Below, piece after piece: positions 9,275 through 19,434 of a stretch of 64,000 nt of DNA. Under the pieces are notes generated by a model, which worked only from the letters and a program-made list of their open reading frames with translations, was not told the origin of the DNA and searched no databases. Every line of letters begins with the position of its first letter. The first letter of the stretch is position 1. Origin of the DNA: Gemmatimonadota bacterium (lineage in GTDB: Bacteria; Gemmatimonadota; Gemmatimonadetes; Gemmatimonadales; Gemmatimonadaceae); the NCBI GenBank assembly GCA_020161135.1, contig JAIUOB010000004.1, positions 496,001-560,000 of the forward strand, in the 5' to 3' direction. The translations under genes and the position numbers were made by a program.

Positions 9275-10054
9275 ATGTCCTACCAGAACCTGCTGTTCGA
9301 CGTCGCCGATCGCATCGCGACGATCACCGTGAACCGCCCCGACAAGCTCAACGCGCTGAACGACGCGACGATCGCGGAGCTGGGGCGCGCGATCGACGAG
9401 GCTGCGGCGCGCGACGATGTGGGCGGTGTGCTGCTCACCGGCGCAGGGCGCGCGTTCGTCGCGGGCGCCGACATCTCGGAGCTGCAGAGCCAGTCGCCAC
9501 TCGAGGGTCGTCGGCGGGCGCGGGATGGTCAGGCCGTGTTCAGCCGCTTCGAGCGGAGTGGCAAGCCGGTCGTGGCGGCCATCAACGGGTTCGCCCTCGG
9601 CGGCGGCTGCGAGCTGGCCATGGCGTGCCATGTCCGTGTCGCGAGCGAGAAGGCGAAGCTGGGGCAGCCCGAGGTCAAGCTGGGCATCGTGCCCGGGTAT
9701 GGCGGCACGCAGCGGCTGCCGCGCCTGGTCGGCCGTGGGGCCGCGTTGCGGCTGCTGCTCACCGGCGAGATGATCGACGCGACCGAGGCGCATCGGTTGG
9801 GCCTGGTCGACCAGGTGGTCGCGCCCGACGCCCTGCTCGACACGGCGCGAGCGCTGCTGCAGGCAATGCTGGCCAATGCGCCGCTGGCGCTGGCCGGGTG
9901 CATCGAGGCCGTGCATCGCGGGCTCGACGCGTCGCTGGACGAGGGATGCACCATCGAGTCCGATGCATTCGGCCTGCTGTCGGCCACGGCGGACATGCAG
10001 GAAGGGATGCGGGCGTTCCTCGACAAGCGCGCCCCGACCTTCCACGGTCGCTGA
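9275..10054 (+). CDS. enoyl-CoA hydratase/isomerase family protein
   Basis: A 259-residue crotonase-fold enzyme. Seen: ITVNRPDKLNALNDATIAEL, the first oxyanion-hole segment AGRAFVAGADISEL, the second FALGGGCELAMACHVRVAS, and KLGQPEVKLGIVPGYGGTQR, which holds the two catalytic acidic positions (the Glu in PEV and the following region with GIVPGYGGTQRLPRLVG) typical of enoyl-CoA hydratases that hydrate trans-2-enoyl-CoA in beta-oxidation. Specificity (short chain, 3-hydroxybutyryl or other) cannot be read off. It sits 29 bases upstream of recF and the two may be cotranscribed. An acyl-CoA synthetase at 27.4 kb could supply substrate. Confidence 0.92.
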   Translation: MSYQNLLFDVADRIATITVNRPDKLNALNDATIAELGRAIDEAAARDDVGGVLLTGAGRAFVAGADISELQSQSPLEGRRRARDGQAVFSRFERSGKPVVAAINGFALGGGCELAMACHVRVASEKAKLGQPEVKLGIVPGYGGTQRLPRLVGRGAALRLLLTGEMIDATEAHRLGLVDQVVAPDALLDTARALLQAMLANAPLALAGCIEAVHRGLDASLDEGCTIESDAFGLLSATADMQEGMRAFLDKRAPTFHGR

Positions 10055-10083
10055 TCGCGCGGCCGTCACCGACGCCCCGCCGC

Positions 10084-11265
10084 ATGCTCACGCGCCTCGT
10101 CGCGCGCGACTTCCGCAACTTCGCCCACCTCGACCTGGACGTGCCGCCGGCCGGCCTCGTGGTGGTGGGCGAGAACGGTCACGGCAAGACCAACCTGCTG
10201 GAGGCGGCCGCGTTCTGCGGGCTGCTGCGGTCGTGGCGGGGTGCGCGCGATGTCGACGTGATCCGCTTCGGCGCACCGGCGATGCATGTGCGGGCGACGC
10301 TGTCGGCGCCCGCGGCGTACCACACGGTGAGTGTCGGTGTGGAGCGGGTGTCGCGCCGCAAGCGCGCGATGTTGGACGGTGTCGAGCAGCCGCGACTTGC
10401 CGCGGCATTGGGGGCGCTCCCCAGCGTCGCGTTCTCCCCCGCCGATGTGGCTCTCGTCGCCGGCGGCCCGGGCGAACGGCGCCGCTATCTCGACGTGCTG
10501 CTGGCGCTGTCGCAGCCGGCCTACCTGTACGCGCTGCAGCAGTATCGGGCGGCCCTCGCGCGGCGCAACGCGGCGTTGCGCACGGCACAGCGCGAGGGCG
10601 CACGCGGGGACCATGCCTCGCGCGTGAGCGTCTGGGAGCCCGCGCTGGCCGAGCACGGAGGCGTGCTGGTCGCCACCCGTCGTGCGTTCGTGCAGGCCCA
10701 TGCGGGGCGCTACGCGGCGTTGTGCGCCGCCATCGGGGAGCGTGAGACCGCACTCCTCCGCTACGTGCGCGTGGGCGGCACCGGCGGCCTCGAGGATGCC
10801 ACGGCACCGGCCGCCACCGTGGCCGCCGACGTGGCCGCCCAGCTGGCCGCGCAGTACGCCCACCAGCGCGGCACCGAGTTGCGTCGTGGGGTGACGCTGG
10901 TGGGGCCGCATCGCGACGATCTCGCGCTCACGCTGGGCGCGCGCGATCTCCGCACGTTCGGGTCGGCCGGCCAGCAACGGAGTGCCGCCATCGCGCTCCG
11001 GCTGCTGGAACTGGCCACGCTGCGTGATGCCCTGGGACACGCGCCCCTCCTCCTGCTCGACGATCCGTTCGCCGAACTCGACCTCGGCCGCGCGGAGCGG
11101 GTGCTGCACCTGTTGGAAGAGGCCGGTGCGGCGCAGGTGCTGCTCGTGGTGCCGCGCGAGGAGGACATTCCGGCAGCGTTCACGCGGCTCGCCCGACGGA
11201 CGATGCGGGACGGGATCGTGTCGGACGGCGCGCACGCCGCGTCGTCGGCGACGGCGGTCGCATGA
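10084..11265 (+). CDS. recF: DNA replication/repair protein RecF
   Basis: RecF (393 residues) is an SMC-like ATPase that loads RecA at gaps via RecO/R. Seen: MLTRLVARDFRNFAHLDLDV, Walker A GENGHGKTNLLEA at about residues 29-41, SVAFSPADVALVAGGPGERR, VGPHRDDLALTLGARDLR, the signature FGSAGQQRSAAIALR, and Walker B LLLLDDPFAELDLGR. The start is the ATG at 10084. Its stop overlaps the next start by four bases (ATGA). The order recF, DUF721/DciA, gyrB is a common bacterial replication block; dnaA and dnaN are not in it here. Confidence 0.97.
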   Translation: MLTRLVARDFRNFAHLDLDVPPAGLVVVGENGHGKTNLLEAAAFCGLLRSWRGARDVDVIRFGAPAMHVRATLSAPAAYHTVSVGVERVSRRKRAMLDGVEQPRLAAALGALPSVAFSPADVALVAGGPGERRRYLDVLLALSQPAYLYALQQYRAALARRNAALRTAQREGARGDHASRVSVWEPALAEHGGVLVATRRAFVQAHAGRYAALCAAIGERETALLRYVRVGGTGGLEDATAPAATVAADVAAQLAAQYAHQRGTELRRGVTLVGPHRDDLALTLGARDLRTFGSAGQQRSAAIALRLLELATLRDALGHAPLLLLDDPFAELDLGRAERVLHLLEEAGAAQVLLVVPREEDIPAAFTRLARRTMRDGIVSDGAHAASSATAVA

Positions 11266-11579
11266 GCCGGGACGAGGGGCCGCGACGGCCGCCGGCGCGC
11301 CTGGGCGATGTCGTGGCCAACGTGCTCGCGAAGGCCGGGCTCACCGATCGGGTGGCGCAGGCCTCGGTGATTCCGGAGTGGCCGACGCTGGTGGGTGCGC
11401 AGATCGCGGCGGTGACGGAACCGGTGCGACTGCAGCAGGATGGCACGCTCTGGGTGGCCGTGACGACCCATGGCTGGATGCAGGAGCTGACGTTGCTCGA
11501 ACCGCAATTGCTGTCGGCGCTCAACGGCCAGGCGGACCGTCCGGCGGTGGGGCGGTTGCGGTTCGTCCTGCGTCGGTAG
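11262..11579 (+). CDS. DciA/DUF721-like protein
   Basis: The 105-residue product has the DUF721 pattern: LGDVVANVLAKAGLTDRVAQASVIPEWPTLVGAQIAAVTEP followed by LWVAVTTHGWMQELTLLEPQLLSALN. This family includes DciA, which helps load the replicative helicase in bacteria that lack DnaC. Position between recF and gyrB and the four-base overlap with recF agree with that. The KH-like core is present; no longer tail exists. Whether it acts as the DciA of this organism is inferred. Confidence 0.8.
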   Translation: MSRDEGPRRPPARLGDVVANVLAKAGLTDRVAQASVIPEWPTLVGAQIAAVTEPVRLQQDGTLWVAVTTHGWMQELTLLEPQLLSALNGQADRPAVGRLRFVLRR

Positions 11580-11666
11580 ACGGGGGCTGGACTGGGGGCA
11601 CCGGACCGGCCCGTTTAACACTCCGTAAGTCATTGACCAGCAATCACTTGCACAGCGGCCTCCAAG

Positions 11667-13717
<2,051 letters not shown>

Positions 13718-13741
13718 GCGGCATCACCCGCCAATAGGCGA

Positions 13742-13777
13742 CGCCCCCGCACCGATCGCACCGATCGGGCGGGGGCG
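13742..13777. terminator. bidirectional hairpin between gyrB and the serine hydrolase gene
   Basis: A perfect nine-base inverted repeat (cgcccccgc and gcgggggcg) encloses an 18-base loop that itself contains a repeated ccgatcg. It sits between two convergent genes. There is no T run, so it would be a GC-rich bidirectional terminator. Confidence 0.6.
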
Positions 13778-13809
13778 CTGTCGTATCGGCGGCAGCGGCA
13801 GCGTCAGCG

Positions 13810-15291
13810 TCAGCGCGACGCGGTGAACGTGAGGAACGGTGGCGTGGTTGCGGGGCTGGCGAGCCGCGGGCTGCCGTACGCGATGGCCGTACCTACGAGC
13901 CCATCGGCATTTGCGCGCAGCGTGAGGTGATACACGCCGTCGGCCGCCACCATCGCGTAGACCTCGTCGGTGACGCGAACGAGCGGATACGACACGTTGC
14001 GCGTCGTACCGGGCGCGATGACCAGCGTGCCGCGGTCGTCGCGAAGCTCGAGGGTTCCGTCCTCGGTCGTCTTCACGCCGGCGTCCGATCGCCGCTCCAC
14101 GGTGACCGGCCGGGAAGCCGCGGGCATCGCACGCTGCGGCGGGGGCGCCATGAACGGCAGCGCCAGCAGGTGCGCCGTTTCCTCGATGCGACTCGGCCAC
14201 TCGCGATTGGTCATGACCGCGACGGCCACCTGTTCGTCCGGAAAGATGCTCAGCACTGCCCGCGTGCCTTCCATGGAGCCCGCGTGCTCGATCACGCGGC
14301 GACCGGCCATGTCCGGCCCACTGCGCCAGCCCAATCCCACGCCGGTCCGTCGTCCGTCGATCAGTGTCTGGCTCGTCCACAGCGCGTCGACGGTCTTCGC
14401 GTCGAGGAAGCCGTTGCGGTAGGCGTCGGCCAGCCGAAGCAGATCGCGCGGCGTACTGACGAGTCCACCACCGGCCCACTTGTAGCTGGGATCCTCGGGT
14501 GCGGTGACGCGCGCGAGCGCGTCGTTCGTCCATCGATAGAACGTGGCCAGCGCCGTGTCCGGCGTGGCCCGCAGGTCGGGCCCGGTGCCGGTCATGCCGA
14601 GAGGCGCCGTGACCGCTTCGCGCAGGTAGTCGAGAAACGGCTGCCCTGCTGCGCCCTCGATGACCGCCGAGAGCAGGGTGTACCCGTGCGTCGAGTAGCG
14701 GTACGCCGTGCGCGGAGCCTCCCGCAACGGTTGGTGCGAGAAGACGGAGAGCGCGTCGCTCACGGTCGGGTAGAAGCGCGCCGCGAGACGATCGCCGGGT
14801 CCGTAGTGCGCCATACCCGACACGTGGCCGGCGAGGTCGCGCGCCGTGATGGGCCACTGCTGCACGGGATAGCCGGGCACGTACCGCTGGACCGGCGCGT
14901 CGAGATCGATGCGTCCGTCCTGCAGCAGTCGACCGAGCGCGGTTGCGGTGATGACCTTGCCGACGGATCCGGTGCGAAAGCGCGTGGCGGCGGTCACGGG
15001 TGCGCGTCGCTCGATGTCGGCATAGCCGAAGCCCTCCGCGAACACGACCTGCCCGTTGCGGCTGATTGCGACCGACAGACCGGGCAGGGACGCGGTTTCG
15101 ACGAGATGTCGCGCGATGGCGCGGGTGCGCTCGGCCGGCTCGCTCATGCGACGGGGCGCAGCGCCCTGCCCCTGCAGAACGTGGGGCCCGGATGCGGGCG
15201 AAAGCATGATCGCAAGGATGAGCGTGGCCGCGATGCGCGGCCGCGGTGACTGGTGCACGGTATGGCCTCGGGCGAAGTGGCCCGCGTCCAT
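13810..15291 (-). CDS. exported serine hydrolase (beta-lactamase/class C penicillin-binding-like)
   Basis: A 493-residue protein of the serine beta-lactamase-like family. A signal segment (AATLILAIMLSPASG) precedes the domain, so it is probably exported. Catalytic motifs are visible: SVGK (SxxK) in TRFRTGSVGKVITATALG, YSTHGY in the position of the YxN motif, and HAGSMEGT near the usual HxG. Substrates of the family range from D-amino-acid peptides to esters; the actual one is unknown. An extra C-terminal part of about 120 residues (after AVMTNREWPSRIEE) looks like a beta-rich add-on domain. Starts at 15300 (GTG) and 15258 (GTG, directly before the signal segment) are alternatives. Confidence 0.88.
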   Translation of the reverse strand: MDAGHFARGHTVHQSPRPRIAATLILAIMLSPASGPHVLQGQGAAPRRMSEPAERTRAIARHLVETASLPGLSVAISRNGQVVFAEGFGYADIERRAPVTAATRFRTGSVGKVITATALGRLLQDGRIDLDAPVQRYVPGYPVQQWPITARDLAGHVSGMAHYGPGDRLAARFYPTVSDALSVFSHQPLREAPRTAYRYSTHGYTLLSAVIEGAAGQPFLDYLREAVTAPLGMTGTGPDLRATPDTALATFYRWTNDALARVTAPEDPSYKWAGGGLVSTPRDLLRLADAYRNGFLDAKTVDALWTSQTLIDGRRTGVGLGWRSGPDMAGRRVIEHAGSMEGTRAVLSIFPDEQVAVAVMTNREWPSRIEETAHLLALPFMAPPPQRAMPAASRPVTVERRSDAGVKTTEDGTLELRDDRGTLVIAPGTTRNVSYPLVRVTDEVYAMVAADGVYHLTLRANADGLVGTAIAYGSPRLASPATTPPFLTFTASR

Positions 15292-15348
15292 ACGCGGCAC
15301 AGGGTCGATCGGATTCTGCTCGACCGACCCGGGCTGCCGTTCCCGCGC

Positions 15349-16827
15349 CTACCGCGGGAACGGGTTCGCGAACTTGGGATTGGTGAGGAATGCTTGGTCG
15401 GTCAGCGTACCAAGGAATGCGACCAGCGACGCCTTTTCGGCTGCGGACAGGTTGAGACGCAGCGGCGGCCCGTTGGGGCCCTGCCCTGCACGCAGTCGCG
15501 GGTCGAGCGCCGGATTGGCCTGCACGCCGCTGTCGTAGAAGTCGATGACCTGTGCCAGCGACGTGAAGCGCCCATCGTGCATGAAGCGTCCGCGTACCGC
15601 GACGTTCCGCAGCGACGGCGCCTTGAAGCGCCCGTTGCCGGCCCCCGCATCGGTGATGGTGGCATCGAGACCCGTGTTGTGCACGGCATCGCTCGCCTGC
15701 ACGTCGGCCGTATGGCACCGCGCGCAGCCGGCCCGGCCGGTGAAGAGCTGCTGCCCCGCCAGCTCTTCCGCCGTGAACACGCCCGCGAAGTTGGGACCGT
15801 TGCCCGGCGCGCCGGAAAAGGCCTGGTCGAACTTGGCGCCACTGCTCACCAGTGACCGCACGAACTGTGCGAGGGCGCGGGCAATGCGGTCACTCGTGAT
15901 CTCCGCGCTGCCGAACGCCGCGGTGAAGAGCGCGCCGTAGTACGGCGTCACCGTGACCTTCGCGACGAGTTGCTCGAGTGTAAGCCCCATCTCGGTCGCG
16001 TCCTGGATGGGCGCGAGGACCTGCGCCTCCAGCGTCGCGGCGCGCTCATCCCAGAAGAAGCGCCCATTCTGGTACCAGCGCGCATTGGTGAGCGCCATGC
16101 TGTGGCGACCGGTGAGTCCGCCAGCGAAGCCGCGCGAGAGGCGCGCCGTGTCGGCGAAGCCCGTGGCCTGCCCGTGGCACGACGCACACGACACGCGATC
16201 GTTGGCCGACAGGCGACGATCGTGAAACAGCACGCGCCCGAGCGTCGCGCCGGCATCGGTGGTCGCGTTGCTGGTCGGCATGTTGTCGAGCGCCGCGGTG
16301 TTGCCATTGGCGAAGTGCCGGGGCAGCGGCGAGGAGGCATCGCTGTACGGAAAGAGCGTCGTCGGAAGCACCGGCGTCGACAGGTCGGCCGCGAAGACGA
16401 CCAGCGTGAACTGCTGGCTCGCGCTCCGCCCCGTGGTGTCGCGGGCGACAATGGTCACGGTGTGGACACCAGGCGCGGTCGGCGTGCCGACGACGTCGCA
16501 GCCGCTGGTCGACAGCCCGGGCGCCGATGTCGCGATCGTGGTGGTGTACGTGAGCCCCGTGCGCCGCGGATCGGTGAACGCGGTGCCACCCTTGCTGGCA
16601 TCGAACCGGAAGGGCGCGCCCACCGTGGCCGCCTGCGCGGTGATGGCGCTGGCGACCGTGATGGGGTCCGCGTTGGTCACGGGCGTGGTGGGCGACGTCG
16701 GAGCGCCTGCCGTGCCTTCGGTCGCCGCATCGCCGCCGCCACAGGCGACGAGCAGGGCGAGCGCCGAGACGGCGAGGACGGTGCGATGACGACCGGTGGG
16801 GAGCAGGACGCGTCGGATGACGGGCAT
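15349..16827 (-). CDS. di-haem cytochrome c peroxidase family lipoprotein
   Basis: A 492-residue exported protein with the lipobox ALLVACGGG. Residues about 40-160 form an Ig-like domain (cadherin/He_PIG type). The C-terminal two-thirds is a di-haem peroxidase of the CcpA/MauG superfamily: haem motifs CASCH (in SANDRVSCASCHGQATGF) and CARCH (GRAGCARCHTADVQ), plus the block LTGRHSMALTNARWYQNGRFFWDERA and KAPSLRNVAVRGRFMHDGRF with the distal ligand region. The family reduces H2O2 in the periplasm or, for MauG-like members, modifies proteins. The ATG at 16827 has only a weak ribosome binding site. It is followed by the serine hydrolase gene on the same strand. Confidence 0.9.
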   Translation of the reverse strand: MPVIRRVLLPTGRHRTVLAVSALALLVACGGGDAATEGTAGAPTSPTTPVTNADPITVASAITAQAATVGAPFRFDASKGGTAFTDPRRTGLTYTTTIATSAPGLSTSGCDVVGTPTAPGVHTVTIVARDTTGRSASQQFTLVVFAADLSTPVLPTTLFPYSDASSPLPRHFANGNTAALDNMPTSNATTDAGATLGRVLFHDRRLSANDRVSCASCHGQATGFADTARLSRGFAGGLTGRHSMALTNARWYQNGRFFWDERAATLEAQVLAPIQDATEMGLTLEQLVAKVTVTPYYGALFTAAFGSAEITSDRIARALAQFVRSLVSSGAKFDQAFSGAPGNGPNFAGVFTAEELAGQQLFTGRAGCARCHTADVQASDAVHNTGLDATITDAGAGNGRFKAPSLRNVAVRGRFMHDGRFTSLAQVIDFYDSGVQANPALDPRLRAGQGPNGPPLRLNLSAAEKASLVAFLGTLTDQAFLTNPKFANPFPR

Positions 16828-16910
16828 GATGAGATCCAGGAGCGAGATGCCCGGGGGACACGCCAACGATCACGTCCCCCTATGTGGCCCGCGTCACACC
16901 CGTGGCTGGC

Positions 16911-19007
16911 CTAGGCCACCGTTGCGGCCGGCGTGCGGCCGGACAGCACCGCACGCGCCTGCGCAATGGCCTCGGTGCTGCCGGCCAGCGCCAGGACATC
17001 ACCTGCACGCAGCACCTCGTGCCCCTCCGGGAGCGGGAGCTGCTCGTCGCCGCGCGTGATTGCAAGCACGATCGCGCCGGTTTCCGTGCGGAGCTGCAAC
17101 GCGGCGAGCGACCGCCCCGCCGCCGGGCTCGCCGTGGTGATGGAGACGGGCACCGGATCCCCCAGACCGGGCAGCACGCGATGGAGCGCCGCGAGGTCGC
17201 GGCCGTCGTCCACCATGGCGGCCGTGTCGCTTTCGGTGTCGCTGGCCCGCGCGAGGTGGCGTGAGAACGCACCCAGCAGCACCTCGGCACCGGCGCGGGT
17301 GTGCCCCTGCAGGTCGCGCGCGCTACGCCAGAATCCCAGGGTGAGCCAGCCCACGAGGACGACCAGCACGGCAGGGCCGACCGGCGGCACGAAGGGCAAG
17401 GTGATGGCCACCACCAGCACACCGCAGAGGGCGACGATGGCGAGATGCAGGAGCGCTTCGAGCACGCGCCGTGGTGCGGCCGCATAGTCGAGACGCCCGG
17501 CGGCCGACGGCAGGGCACGCGCGGCCAGCAACAGGGCCAGCACGCGCGCCACACGCACGATGCCGACGATGAGCGGCAGCGCGAGCAGCGCCGCACCGAT
17601 CGTCACCACCAGCGAGGTCAGCGCGCGGTCGAGGCCGAGATGCTCGGCGAGCCACGTGCTGACGGCCGGCCCGCGCAGCGACGTGCCCACAATCAGCAGG
17701 GCGAGGACACCGGCGTCGAGCGTGAGCAGCCGCACCTTGCGCTTCACGAGGCGCCGTGCGTCGTCGGCCACGAGGCCGGCACTCATGCGCTCGAGCCAGG
17801 ACCCGTACAGGCCCACGACGGTTTGCAACGGTCGCGGCAGGTGCCTGTCCACCCACGCCGCTGCGGGCCCCGACGCGCGAATGAGCATGGGGGTGGTGAG
17901 CGTCGTGAGCGCCGACACGGCGACCACCACCGGATAGACGAAGTCGGGGAGCACCCGTGTGTCGCGCCCCAGTGCCGCGATGATGAACGCGAACTCGCCG
18001 ACTTGCGTGAGACTCATGGCGGCCTGCAACGAGGTCCGCACGCCATTGCCGGTGAGCAGTGCCCCCGCGCTCACGGCGAGCAGCTTGCCCACGACCACCA
18101 CCACGGTGAATGCCACGACCGTGCCCCAGTGCGCGAGCACCAGGTTGGGATCGATGAGCATGCCCACCGACACGAAGAAGATGGCGCCGAACATGTCGCG
18201 CACGCCGGCGATGAGCTTCTCCACCTCGTGCGCATGTCCCGACTCCGCCACGAGCGAGCCCGCGATGAAGGCGCCCAGGGCCACGGAGTAGCCGGCACCG
18301 ACGGCCAACAGCGCGCCACCGAAGCAGAGCCCCAGGCTGACGACGAGCGTGGTCTCGTCACGCCCCAGACGGACCACGGCGCGCACGAGGCGTGGCACCA
18401 CGAGCAGGCCGATGGCGAGGAATGCCGCGAGGAACAGCAGCAGCTTGAGCGTCGTCGCGCCCAGCCCCGTGCCCGAGAGCGCGGCGCCGGCCGCGAGTGT
18501 GGTGAGGATCGCGATGAGGAAGATCGCGACGAGGTCCTCGAACACGAGGATGCCGAACACCAGTGATGCGACACGCCCCTTCACCCCCTGCTCGGCGAAC
18601 GCCTTCACGATGATCGTCGTGGAGGAGATGGCGACGATCGCGCCGGCAAACACGCTGGGCAGCACGCCCCACCCGAGGACACGTCCGAGGAGCATGCCGA
18701 GCCCGAACATGACGCCGGTGTCGACAAGCGCAACGAAACCGGCGGAGGGGCCGACCTTGGCGAGCGCGCTGAGCGAGAACTCGAGGCCGAGTCCGAACAT
18801 GAGCAGGATGACGCCCAGTTCGGAGAGCGTCCCGATGGTCGCGGTGTCAGCGACGAGGGGGACGGGCAAATACGGACCGACGATCATCCCCGCGACGAGG
18901 TAGCCGAAAACCACCGGCTGCCGGATGCGCTGGAAGATGTACGTCGTGATGGCAGCCACGCCCAGCACGACCGCGAGGTCGGCAAGGAAGGCGTGTGCAT
19001 CGGCCAT
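16911..19007 (-). CDS. Kef/CPA2-type cation:proton antiporter with C-terminal TrkA-C domain
   Basis: The 698-residue membrane protein has the CPA2 (KefB/C, RosB) antiporter core in about the first 390 residues: QPVVFGYLVAGMIVGPY, LGVILLMFGLGLEFSL, AGAIVAISSTTIIVKAF, VFGILVFEDLVAIFL with the essential Asp, and GAFIAGSLVAESGHAHEVEKLI. A second membrane block (about 430-570) is followed by a TrkA-C-like regulatory domain at the end (VPVSITTASPAAGRSLAALQLR ... HEVLRAGDVLALAGSTEAI). No TrkA-N (NAD-binding) domain is present. It would exchange K+ or Na+ for H+. The ATG at 19007 has a strong GGAGG five bases upstream. It lies 62 bases after a small membrane protein gene. Confidence 0.93.
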   Translation of the reverse strand: MADAHAFLADLAVVLGVAAITTYIFQRIRQPVVFGYLVAGMIVGPYLPVPLVADTATIGTLSELGVILLMFGLGLEFSLSALAKVGPSAGFVALVDTGVMFGLGMLLGRVLGWGVLPSVFAGAIVAISSTTIIVKAFAEQGVKGRVASLVFGILVFEDLVAIFLIAILTTLAAGAALSGTGLGATTLKLLLFLAAFLAIGLLVVPRLVRAVVRLGRDETTLVVSLGLCFGGALLAVGAGYSVALGAFIAGSLVAESGHAHEVEKLIAGVRDMFGAIFFVSVGMLIDPNLVLAHWGTVVAFTVVVVVGKLLAVSAGALLTGNGVRTSLQAAMSLTQVGEFAFIIAALGRDTRVLPDFVYPVVVAVSALTTLTTPMLIRASGPAAAWVDRHLPRPLQTVVGLYGSWLERMSAGLVADDARRLVKRKVRLLTLDAGVLALLIVGTSLRGPAVSTWLAEHLGLDRALTSLVVTIGAALLALPLIVGIVRVARVLALLLAARALPSAAGRLDYAAAPRRVLEALLHLAIVALCGVLVVAITLPFVPPVGPAVLVVLVGWLTLGFWRSARDLQGHTRAGAEVLLGAFSRHLARASDTESDTAAMVDDGRDLAALHRVLPGLGDPVPVSITTASPAAGRSLAALQLRTETGAIVLAITRGDEQLPLPEGHEVLRAGDVLALAGSTEAIAQARAVLSGRTPAATVA

Positions 19008-19069
19008 GGCACCTCCAAGAGTGGGCCAGGGCCGCGGGCGCCGCCGACTGGGCGGCGCCGGTCAGGACA

Positions 19070-19315
19070 TCAGGGCGTGGTGATCTGCCCCTTCGCCTGG
19101 CGGTTGAGCTGGCTCGAGAAGTTGAGCGCGACGACGATCATCGCACCGATCAGCGCCGTGAAGGCGACATAGCAGACGGTCGCCACCGTGGGCTCCATAC
19201 CACCCGTCGCCGACGGCATCGAGATGTAGATCAGCAGACCGTACAGGCCGAGGAGCGGCAGGACGGCGAGCGCCGCGATGGCGCCGAGGAGCTTGTTGGT
19301 GGAAGGGGCGAGCAT
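19070..19315 (-). CDS. small two-helix membrane protein of unknown function
   Basis: An 81-residue protein with two hydrophobic helices (LGAIAALAVLPLLGLYGLLI and TVATVCYVAFTALIGAMIVV) and a short polar C-terminus (SSQLNRQAKGQITTP). I do not recognise a family. It is upstream of the Kef-type antiporter on the same strand, with a nine-base inverted repeat (19037-19045 and 19051-19059) between them, so it may be its partner. The ATG at 19315 is my choice; a GTG at 19348 would add eleven residues. No Shine-Dalgarno sequence is visible for either. Confidence 0.7.
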   Translation of the reverse strand: MLAPSTNKLLGAIAALAVLPLLGLYGLLIYISMPSATGGMEPTVATVCYVAFTALIGAMIVVALNFSSQLNRQAKGQITTP

Positions 19316-19356
19316 CGCGTGAAGGACGATGGCCCCGCGCCGTGGCACGGGTCCGG

Positions 19357-19383
19357 AAAAAGTCGGGGGCCGGAGCGGCCCCC
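19357..19383 (-). terminator. intrinsic terminator of deoA
   Basis: On the minus strand a seven-base stem (GGGGGCC, GGCCCCC, loop GCTCC) is followed by GAC and a run of five T. It lies 52 bases after the deoA stop and before the small membrane protein gene. Confidence 0.75.
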
Positions 19384-19434
19384 GCGCACCATAACCGACA
19401 ATCTAGTCAGGCGGGAGCGCCGTGGGACCGGGGG

